A DNA stretch of 64,000 bases, taken from positions 12,148,001 to 12,212,000 of the forward strand of contig NC_053416.1 of NCBI RefSeq assembly GCF_016859285.1, written 5' to 3'. The position numbers and the translations under genes are program-made. This DNA is from Xiphias gladius. Its lineage: Eukaryota; Chordata; Actinopteri; Istiophoriformes; Xiphiidae. The notes below the pieces were generated by a model that ran no database searches, was not told the origin of the DNA, and saw nothing but the letters and a program-made list of their open reading frames with translations. Positions 41,726 through 53,700 of this stretch are shown piece by piece (position 1 is the stretch's first letter; every line of letters starts with the position of its first letter).

Positions 41726-44700
41726 GTGAGTGGCTTTACACGCCAACTTTTGCGCTCAGCTGTCAAGCGCATCTTTCCGAAATTGTCAGTCTTGACAATG
41801 TCTTATATATTTTTTCACTGAGAAGTAAAGACCCTCTCTTTCTCGCAGGCGTTTTCTTCATCCCATACATCTTGTTTCTGTTTACATGCGGAATCCCCAT
41901 ATTCTTTCTTGAGACCGCCTTGGGACAATACACCAGCCAGGGGGGAATCACTTGCTGGAGAAACATTTGCCCGCTTTTCCAAGGTGAATAAAAAGAGGGC
42001 TTCGTTTTCCTGTTGCCTAGTCCCCTTTGGAAATATTAAGGATAACCCATTCAATGCATCCTCGCATTTGTTTCAACTCTCTTGTCATTTTCACTGGACG
42101 CGTAATTACGCACAGTGTCTGTGCGTCTGACCTTACCACGGGTTGGTTCGGTTTGGAAAAGAGACTCGGTTTCTGTATTTAATGTTTCATTTGTAATCAC
42201 GCTTTACTCAGACGACGGTGTTGTGGTGTCACAACAGAATCCCTGCGCCGCCCTCACTTACGTTATATTTTTTCTTTTTCCCTAAGGCATGGGCTATGCC
42301 AGTCACCTAATCATCGCTTTCAGTGCGACCTCCTATATCATCATCATTGCGTGGGCGTTCTTTTACCTGTTCTCGTCCTTCGCTGCGGATTTGCCTTGGG
42401 TCACGTGCGGACACTACTGGAACACAGGTAACCTGTCCTGCAGCTTTTGGTGATGTGAAGAACTGTTAATAAAATCGCTAAAAACTGGCACGAAGCGTTT
42501 TCTCTTAAGCCGACACACAGTAAGACAGGTAGCTTGATCACTAACTTCTCATAAATTTTGTTGAAAATAGAACGTGTTTATCATATAAAATGCTGCGGTT
42601 TTATGCGTAACTCTGGAGTCCCACAGTCTGCCAGATAAGAGTCTTTGTTTCTGCTGTTTTGAAGGAACAGTAACGCAGTGTTTTGCATAACAGTATGAAA
42701 AATTTGTATGTTATTGTCTCTGAAGAAGGGAAGAAGGCACGTTTTATAATATTTGTAACGATACGAGATACGTGTAGACAACTTTTACTTTGAAAAAGGA
42801 CACGTTTTCACACTTGTGTTGTCTTATATTAGAATAAGAGTGAACAGTGTGTCATTGTGCAGTGGTTAATTTTGATCTTGTCTCATATTAGACTCCTGCT
42901 TGGACTACAACCATCCAAATCAGAGCCTCAGCATGACACCCAGACTCAACACCACTCTTCCCGTTGTGGAGTTCTGGCAGTAAGCATGTAGACAACTCAC
43001 ACAAGTTTAATTGAATGCTATTTTTTGTCTTTCATCCCTGCCCTTCCCTCTTCTCTCTCCCTCTTTTCTCAACCCCCAGTCATTTCAGATCCTCTCTGCC
43101 TTTCCTCCACTCCCACCGACACTTTTTTTGAACCCAACTCTGGTTCTCTCCTCTCCCTCCTTGTCACTTATCCACCCTCACATCCTGAAACTCAATTTTC
43201 ACGTTCCCTGTTTTTCCCTTGTCATTCATCCTTTGCTCTGCCTCTCACCCCTACCATTGCTCGCCTCTTCTGCACAGGCAGCGGGTTTTGAAAATCTCTA
43301 GTGGTATCGAGGATGTGGGCAGCCTGAGGTGGGAGCTGGTCTTTTGTCTTATCCTGGCCTGGGTCATCTGCTACTTCTGCGTTTGGAAGGGCATCAAGTC
43401 CACCGGAAAGGTTAGCCGCTTAAACACTGAACAACATTCAAGAATGTTTCTCAAATTTTTGTAAAAATATATCAAAAATTCTGCTCCAAATGGAGTTTTC
43501 AGTTGTGTAGTTTAATGAATTTCAAGTTATTTAAACTATTGTTTGATTAAATCTGACATCAAAACATCTAGTTCACACTCTTCCAGACAGGTCACTAATC
43601 ATACTTTAGATACAACTGTCTATACTATTGTAAATATATTTGGCAAAAGGCAAATATTTTTCTAACTTAAGCCACACTTCACTTCACACTAACTCGCTTA
43701 GACCCTTTCCCCAAAGACCTGGAGTTCCTTGTGCAAAAACCAATGTTAATGATAAACAGTTGGGTCGGTTATAGTACCTGGCCTAACTAGAGTCCCCACT
43801 ACCAGTAATTGAACAACAGATCTCTGCAGTGGTGGGCTACATATTAGCACAGTCGGAGGTGTAGTGATCTGTGTTTGGGGGTGTGTTTTTTGTTGCTGAA
43901 ATGCTTATGAAACATTTATCCATGAAATTTTCAATATGCACTTAGTTGTTACTGTATTTGTGAAAAGATATTACACTATGTGCTCAGCTTTTTTTGCATT
44001 ACTTTATTTATTATTATTATTATTTATATTATCCACAGTTATGTTATTTCAAGTTATTACATTATTAGTTTCTACATTCCTTAAATAAGTAAAATTTACA
44101 ACATAAATTTTCAGAAAGTTTTGCAAAAACACATACATGTAAAGGCAAGATATCTGTATCAGCAGGTGTTCATATTAAGCATTGTTTTAGGACAAATACA
44201 GATGCAAGGGGAAAGTTGCACAGTGTTTATTTTTCCAAGGTAAAATTGGTATAAATCAGTTTAATTCTCTTAACTACTGACCTGGTTACATAGAAGTTTT
44301 ATAGAAAGTCCTCTGAGGGATAAGTGGGGCGTTGTGTTAGTTGCATCAATTGTTTGTCTTTAAGTTGTTTTTGGATTGGAAATCTTGTTTTATCTGCTGG
44401 AAGAAGGTTCCGGAGACCCAGACGGCTTAAGCAGAAGCATTTATTGACACTTCACGCATTGAGGAGAAGAGTGATGAGCAATACAGCTGTTCACAGGTTA
44501 ACCAGTCTAATGTCATCCCAGATCTGAAGCTGTTCGCTGATAAGAGGGAGAATTTAAACCCACATATCCTCACATGGCACAGACTGTATGTTGCATATCC
44601 AAATGACTTCTGTCCAACTTAGAGAATGCTTATGTAAGGACTTAACAATGAGACACGGAGATTGTGGCTGTTTGTTATGGCTATGACCTCGTCCACCGGA

Positions 44701-47700
44701 GGCTCTGGCTGTCCTACCTGTACGACAATTGATTGTGACCTGTGTGCAGACAGTGCCTGAATAAGAGAATACAGACTAAATAAAGGAGAATAGATTAAAT
44801 GAATGAACATTCCCTCATAGATCCCCCCATTTTGATCGTGAGATCAACACCAATTAAATAACCCATGAGACATCGGGTCAGGATAACCAATAATAAATCA
44901 CACTACATTTTTTCCTCCTAAGGAAAATCAATAAAAACAATAATATACAATTGATTAATAGTGAAAAATCCCCTTTCGGTGCATAAACACGCCACTTGCA
45001 AATCCTAACATATCTAACACGAGATGCAAAAAATGTAACAAATCACATAAATATGTACCAAAGAGGTAGTCGCAGGCCAAACGTCTCCAGGCATTGTAGT
45101 AAAAGGTGCTGTGGCCAGATAATGAAGTCTTCTGCTTATACTCCTGAAACCATATCATACCAAGAAAGTACAATGAAAATACAAGATAAGAAGTACAATC
45201 AAAAAGAAACAAAATGGAAATCAAATAAAAAATAACAATCATAACTCATTTATTTTCTACAGGTAAAAGATAACTATTAAGTGATTTTAGTGACCAAATA
45301 TGTACCAAATGATACTTTTATTGAATAAGAATTAAGAAACAAATGACATGAAATGAAGGCACAATCAATATCATCCAAAAATCAAAATACAATTAATACT
45401 AAGTCAACCAACCAAACATTTAAACTACACCAAAATGACACTTAGTCAATCAGACCAATTAACTGATGCCTCTTTGAGTCGTGCGTTGGAGCAAAGCAGT
45501 GGGTTTTTTAAACCGCCGGCAGGAGTTGCCCTTGTGGTGTATTTCTTTACTTTGCAGCTAAGCACTGAGGTGCTCCTCGATCCACTCTTAAAGGTCAGCT
45601 GTTACTAGCCAGTGTCCTACCATTGTTATCTCTCCTATATTTGGGAGCTGACCCATCTCAGGTCTCATTGATCATTCAGAAAAATACTTTGGATGGGCCG
45701 GGACCATAATAAGTTAATCAATATTACACAAATAAAATTTTTTTTTTTTTTTGCTTAATGTAATAAAATGATCAATTAGCTGACAATTAAAATTAAGATT
45801 ATTTATCTTATCTAAGAGCACAGCTAACTTTCCCTAATGGAACTAAAATCACACAATTAACACAATTAACATGGAATGATTACATTCAACTGAAGAGATA
45901 CATAAAATACTAATGCATGTTTATTTTTGTGCAGTTCTGGCAAAATATTCTACTAATAGACATAAGGTGATCTACATAATTATCAGCATAAATCGTTGTA
46001 ATAGCTAAGCCAACTGAATTTTAAAGAATGGAAACAAAAAAAATAAACAAGTAGCAACTGTGTGTTCACATATAGAAATCAACATATATGTCTTAGGTCA
46101 TGTGTAAAAAACATAAAGGTGAATCCCTATCCGTCTCTCTGACAGATAGCATCACAACAGCTCGGTAACTTTTCCTATTCCCATGATCAGCATCACATTT
46201 TGAGTGGGACAATATGAGCTAGGTTTCGGGGCATAGGGGGTGGGTGCTTGGTTCAGATCTGTTACTTAAGTGGTTAAACAGCCACTTAAGCTACATCATA
46301 AACCACAAAATTTTGCTGCCTACTACCAGATTATCTAGGATTAGCTCATTTTCATTCAAATGTTGGGAACTGGTTGTTTTAAAATCAATACACCCCAGTA
46401 GTGCTGAAACAATTAGCCAATTGACTGAAAATCAACTGGAAACTATTAATCTGTTAATCTTTCAAGTCATTTATTAAGCAAAAATGTTGCAAAACATTTG
46501 CTGTTTGCAGCCTCCCAAATATGAGGATTTGCTACTTTTCTCTGTTTTATATCATTATAATTGAATATCATTGGGTTTTGGACTGTTGGTTGGACAAAAG
46601 AACATAAGTCCCGTTGGCTTCTGGGATATTGTGATGGACTTGTTTTTTGTTTTTTTAACAAGTCTGAGATTTTATAGACTAATTAATTGATTAATTGAAA
46701 GAATAATCTACAGATTCAAAAATAATGAAAATGATCATTAGTCTCAGCCTTACCTCCCAGATGTCTGTGCTCTTTTCTTCAAGGCAGCCTTCTTCACAGC
46801 CACCTTCCCCTATATTATGCTGTTGGTTTTGCTCATACGTGGTGTTACCCTACCGGGGGCAGTGGATGGGATCATTTACTACCTCTACCCTGATATCTCT
46901 CGCCTTTCAGATCCCCAGGTAAGAACGCAAAAACAATCTTTAGACCAGAACCGCTACATTGTTCCTCAGAGACATGCACTTACACACACAGACACCTTTG
47001 TTCGACCTTTTCAGGTGTGGATGGATGCTGGGACTCAGATCTTCTTTTCTTATGCCATCGGCCTAGGGTTCCTAACCTCTCTTGGGAGTTACAACCCTTA
47101 CAACAATGACTGTTACAGGTAAGTGCAATGCTATTTTATTGAAACTATACTGCTGGGAATGAAATGTTACCTTATCTGAATCCATAAAAGAGGTTTAAGG
47201 AATTAAAGGAAAGTGTGTTATTTTTGTCTGATACATTATTTATCATAATCCTTAGGCAGATTGTTTCTGTGTGTGGGGAATTTTATTTCGTTTTAAGAGA
47301 AATTTGATGCAACAGAGCCAATAATGTCTTTAGAGAGAAGTAAAAAGTCTGATATTGAAATTAAGAATAAGATGAAAACATTTCATGGGCCTGTGATTAA
47401 AACAGGGAATGTTACAACCCAACTTCTATTAGCTGGTAAAGTGAGCATCAACTTCTGCAACACGTTGCATCCATGCATCCACTCCTCAGTTCCCAATACA
47501 TATCTAGAACTGGATACGTTTTTCTTTCAGAGACTGTTTCTACTTGTGTCTGCTGAACAGTGCCACCAGTATTGTGGCAGGCTTCGCCATTTTCTCTGTT
47601 TTGGGTTTCATGACATACGAACAAGGAGTGGATATTTCTGAGGTGGCAGAATCTGGTAGGTACTGGATCAGTTGAGATCAACTTCAGAGTAAGCATTAGA

Positions 47701-50700
47701 GTGACAGTTTTAATACATGTCCTGTAGAGGTAGTGTCTGTGCAGGGTGCAGATACTAAACTCTTCACCCTTCGTGGAAATTTGAGCCAAATCACGGGTTG
47801 TTTCTTTATCCTTATCCCTTTATCTTTCCGGCCTAAGAAGCTTTCTGGCAGACTTGATATCTTCTTCTGTCATCTTTTGTTTTTCTCCTTTTGATATTTT
47901 ACCTTTAAGCGGGAGCATACAGTTCAGTTACAGTGAGCATGATTACTGCTAACCAGCGAGCACTAGGAATGCAGAGCTAAAGACAAAAAAAGATTAATGA
48001 GAGTCGCCATGACTTACATTTAAAAAATCATGCATGAGTTGAACTGAAATCTGACATTGGCAACTGGACAGAACTAAAACTGTATTTGAAGGTCTCAGAT
48101 GCCACCACTCGCATTTTTTACCCTACAAGCAGACATTTGCAGCTGCCTTGCATGGCACACTGCAGGTCAACTGTCATTGATTCCCAGTTGGAAAAAACAA
48201 ACAAAGAACTAAACATACAAAAAACACTTAACACACAGATTTTGCTTTGTGAAGCTCGACCACCTTGACTGCCTTTTGATTGTGGCAAATGGAACCATGG
48301 GCTGACTTTAGCCATGCTACTGGCATGGTTTTAAGTATGGCATTGTCAGCCTTTTGGTCGGCTAACCACTTTGGTCCAAACTTAAATATCTCAAAAACAA
48401 TTGATGATCCCTGGATAATGAATCCTGATGACTTTGGTGATCCAATGACTTTTCTTCTAGCACCACCATGAAGTTGACATTTGGGGTTTTGATTGAAATG
48501 TTTCAACAACAATTGGAAGATGCCATGAAAATTGGTACATACACATTCATGTTACCCTCAGAATGAATTGTAATCACTTTGTTAATCCTCTCACTTCCCA
48601 TTTAGTAGCATCACCATGCCAAATTTTTAATTTGTCTGATACTTTGGTTTCACCTTCAACATTAATGACATTCCCATCAACCTCAGCCCGTGTTTAGTGC
48701 TAATTAGCAAATATTAACATGCCAAACTAAGATGGTGAACATGGTCCACATTAAACCTGCTTAACATCTGCATGTGAGCAATGTCATTGTTAGCATGTTA
48801 GCATGCCAACATTAGCATTTAGCTCAAAGGCCGCTGCATCTAAGTACAGCCTAGCAAAGCCTCTTCAAAGCTGTAGACTCCTTTAATCGAATCTTCAACT
48901 GAAATGCAGTGATGGTGTAATGCTTTGCCTCATGGTTTGCAGTGCATTTCTAGCTGCAAATGTCTGCATGTAAGGTTGGCTACTACTGGTGGCCGGCGAG
49001 TGAGTTTTTAAAAGCTACACATGTGCTGGTGTATCTTTTAAAAGATACACCAGCACTTGACAAAGTAATTGATAAAGTAGTCACCATGACAGATAAAGTA
49101 TTTCATGGTGACTGTGCTCCAAGATATCCAGTGTTTTCGGGCAATTTTACCTTTATTTGACAGCATTAGTAGAGACTAGGGCATGAAATCTGGAGAGAGA
49201 GAGAGAGAAAGAGTGTTATGACAAGGCCAAGAGTCGAACCATTATCGCCGCAGTTTTGGTGTATGCGCCTTAACCATTAGGCTACTATGGGGCCCGAGAT
49301 CGAAAATTGTAATTATTTCCCCTTCTCATGCAAGTGAGATTTTAATTTGGAAGACGTTATCAAGAGTCAAATTTAAAATAACTCACTCTGCAACTCCATG
49401 CATTACCAGTTCTGTTGTGTGCATACTACAGCTTTTCTCCAGTTGTTAGTTTTTTCTGTTGTCACTTGTGTTTTCTTTATCTCCATGTTTCAAATCTGGC
49501 ATTGAAATCAGTTTACTGAATATCCTTCCTCATGTTGTTGTGTCTTGGGCTCTTTCTGCCACTGTGCTCATTCCTTAAAGTCAGACTTAATCACTTGCTA
49601 TCTTGTGAAAGTCACACGTTCAAAAGTAAACACACTAGTGACATTTTTGTCTGTCGCATTTCATTTATTTATTTATCATATCTTGTTAAATTCGGTGTGT
49701 ATGTGTGTAGGCCCAGGGTTGGCTTTCATTGTCTACCCACGTGCAGTAGCCATGATGCCCATGCCTCAAGTGTGGTCAGTGTGTTTCTTCGTCATGATCA
49801 TTCTGCTTGGACTGGATAGTCAGGTACTAGCCAAACCCCTCCGAATGAATGAATGATAGAATTAATAAACAAAGCCCTGACTCTGTTTCCGCCCATTGAT
49901 TCTTTCCAGTTTGTAGGTATGGAGTGTTTGATGACGTCAGTGGTTGATCTGTTCCCAACGTACCTTCGTCAAGGCTGCAGACGTGAGCTGCTTCTGCTGG
50001 CTATCTGCTGTACCTGCTGTCTGCTGGGACTCTCACTGGTCACTCAGGTTCGTTACAGTACACTCCAAACTAGATAGTTTGCATAACCCTTCCTCAGTGT
50101 TCTCTGCCATAATATTTATATGGCATCTTACTCAAAAGATAATACAGACTGGAAACAGGGGGAACAGCTGTCTAACAGTAACAACATCTGCCTACCAGCA
50201 TCACATTATTTCTAGCTTGTTTAATCAGTACAAAAAATGAAGGGTCAAAATGACAATTTGTGGTTTTACAGGAGGTTATGTGCAGGACTATTTCTTGGCT
50301 GCCAGGCTAGCTTTTTTGTTTTGTTTTTTTTATACCTGTTTTCATTCAACATCTGCTGGCTTCAGCTTCATACTGAACACTGGGAGAGTGGTGTTGACCT
50401 TATCATCTAACTCTTAGCTAGAGAGCAAAGCATGTGTGTAAAGTTAAACCTGCTAAATGTTGCTTTTTCTCTCCAGCTGTGTGCACTGCAACTTCGAACT
50501 TGCAACTGAAACTTAAATCTTTAAATTTCAACTGCAATAGTTGAAATTTAAAGGTTTAAAGTTTAAACACTTATTCTGGATCGTTTGAAGTGAAAGTCTA
50601 GGGACTTGGGAATTGTTAAAGGACTCTAATACAACTTTTCAACCATTTTGAACTTTGTGTGACTTCTAGACGGTGCTGGTTGCAGTCTGATCGCACAGTC

Positions 50701-53700
50701 ACAGTCACACACAAGACAACAGTGAAATGAAAGGATTTATTGATTAATTTGATTAAACTTGGAAACTGACCAGAAGAAATTGTAGTACCCCCTTAGCAGT
50801 ACCGCCTTGGTGCCATGGAGGCAATTCTATCGACTGATGACAAGCACGTTTTACATGCTAAGATCTTTTTGTTCATTGAAGTGGGTCATTACACATCGGT
50901 TTCACGACCTAACACAATGACTACTGGATTTACGGCCGTGAAGCCTTCAGCCGTGTGTCAGTCAAAAACAGAGAGCTACTCAAGTTACTGCTATCCAAGT
51001 CTACCTCTGTTGCTTTACTAGAGAGCATGCAGAAAAGCATGCCAAACCCTCCAGCGATGTTTCTTGCTGGACTTCTGAACTTATAGTGTTGCACATATTA
51101 ATCTCTCACCTCTATAAAACCGTAATCTTTAGTACAATAGCCAAAGACATAATTGAGATCCATTAACAACAAGAAGTGGCAGGGCCTTGTCTCGCACAGG
51201 GACTTTGCACTTCCATCAAACAACAGTAATATATGATTACCATACTTAGCGAAAATCTAACTGAATAGAATAAAGAATTAGTGTCTGTCTTTAATATTTG
51301 TGACTAATGTTACATTAAATGATAATGTGATCATGGCTGTTTATCATTGTTGTTAGGGATTGGGTAAGGGGGGTTTTTTATATTTTTGTTTACCAGTATT
51401 TATTAAATTAACAGGCGAAAATTTAACGAAATGCAAAGATTTAGATGATTATAAAAAGTCCAGTTAGAAGGCTCGTTACCGAAGGTTTTTTTACGGGATT
51501 TAGTTTGTGGATGAAAATGTCTTTTTTAATAACTCTTTATATTGATGAAAATTGTTATCACTGCTCATGTTTTAAGGGAGGGATTTACCTGCTCCAGCTG
51601 TTGGATCACCATGTCTGCAGCGGCACCACCCTGCTCTTCCTCTCCCTCTGTCAGTCTGTCAGCATTGCCTGGGTCTATGGTGAGTCACAGACAATACAAG
51701 CAACCATTTCAAGACTAGACCCTGTTAACCAAAGGGACACAGGTCTTCTTCACATTATGTGAAACTTGGGTTACAACTATTTTCAACGGGGCCAAGACTA
51801 CTGTATGAACATTTGGTATGCTGATAAATTCATCTCAAAGAGGACATTGACCTTTCCGTTACCTTTCCTTTTCCCTAAAGGTGCGGACCGTTTCTTTGGC
51901 AACATCACTGACATGATTGGTTATCGGCCGCACATATTCATGAAGTACTGCTGGAGCTACATTACCCCCCTCATCTGTTTTGTAAGTCCTTTCATTCGCT
52001 GGCATGACTGGTTTCCTCCATGTGTGTTGCTATTTCTCTCATGTCTGTTTCCATTTGATGTATGATATGGTATGTAACATGTACATTCATTAGAAATAAA
52101 AAAAGATGACCAGCCCAGGGTAAATTAATGTGCAGACCAATCGCAGGCACAGATGCACACAACTTACACATACACAGATGGTTGATTTACTGTATTATTT
52201 TTAACTATATAGCACCATTCTTTACCTTTACCCCTTTTGACTCTTGAAGTTGTCTTGCAATCCTTCATATCTGCAGAACTCTACAACTTAAACACACAAC
52301 CTCCACTACTGTCATCCAGGGGTGGAAAGAGTACTGGAAAATCTCACCCAAGTAAAAGTAGTTACTTTGAAGCAATTTTACTCAAGTAGAGCAAGCAGTT
52401 TTACGTGTGTAAAAATGTACCCAGATAAAAGTAAATCAGTTAAAATGTATGCGTTGCATTTTTAAAAGGGGGGAGGGACATGTAAAAAATGTTATATGGG
52501 TATAATAATGTTCTATGATAGAACTATTAACTCAAATAGCATCCTTAGGTTACATGATGAAGTGCATTACATTATCAATGCATACGTGCTGTTCAAAACA
52601 TCAACCACACCAAAAAAAAAAAACCCCAATAAATTCCAGTCAGGCATTTTGCAGCCTGTGCATACATCTGTTTATCACTTATAAATATACAACCATCCTC
52701 AGCATAGCCTTACTAGGATTAACCAGAAATAAGGACAAAACTCAAGAAAATTACCAACAAAAAATGAAAAGAGTGGACACCATGGTGGGTGCCCATAATT
52801 TGTCGTGCTGTTCAAAAACTGCTAGGCCTGGCCTGGGTGCAAACATGCATCACAATCATGAATCATATCTATTTTTTTTTGGTTCTGCAATGTTACGGTT
52901 TGCATCACACATTAAAATATGTCCAGTACATAATGATTCAGTGTTAATTTAAGTAGGTTTCTGAGATGTCTTTTCAGTTGTCAAAGTCACCTAATTTTAT
53001 ACAGTAACATTCAACTTAACATTAATCCACTTTGTCTTTTCTAATTACAGGGCACCTTCATCTTCTCTATTGTCAAATACTCCCCACTGAAGTTCAGTAA
53101 AACTTATGTTTATCCACTCTGGGCCAACATCTTTGGCTGGTTCATTGCCACTGTCTCCCTCTCCCTCATCCCCCTGTTTGTCATACATAAAATAATGCAG
53201 GGAAAAGGCACTCTTCGACAGGTGAGCATGGTCCTCTTGTTTCGCTGAATTATAAAAGTACTGTCAGGTAAGTTTTGTTCCAAAGAACCCAGAAAGTCAG
53301 ACTGGAAAGCTCAGCATCTGACAAAATAATTCCCGACTTGTTGATGTTGATCCGCAAAACTTTTAATCTCATATAGATTATGATCATTTTGTGCTTCTTG
53401 GCAGTAAAAAAAATCTAACTGTGCTGCTTTGAGAGATGCATTTATTAACTAAACTGTGTTTTTAAAAAGTGTTAAAGGGTCCTTTGGGTCAGTGATCCAG
53501 GATTCTTAAGGAGCTCTGTGTCCCTGTCTGGATGAATGACACAGCTGAATGTATTAATGTTGGCCTCGCTCAGATCTGTGCTGAGTGGGACAGTGGACTG
53601 AATCTGGGCATGTGCGGGTGTTATTCAAGGGCAGCTTGGCTTTGAATACAATTTTAAAAGATTCCTGGCCTTATGCAAGAATTTCTCAACAGGAACTTTT

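Larger units (their letters stand above)
43411..46783 (+). other. SLC6 intron 5 (3.4 kb)
   Basis: The largest intron of the gene, containing the LTR-like segment and the AT-rich dispersed repeat just before exon 6. The rest is AT-rich sequence with no recognised exon. Confidence 0.7.

Noticed and set aside
49190..49300. A functional tRNA gene
   Set aside because: A and B boxes are present but the acceptor stem and overall fold do not close; fits a SINE head.
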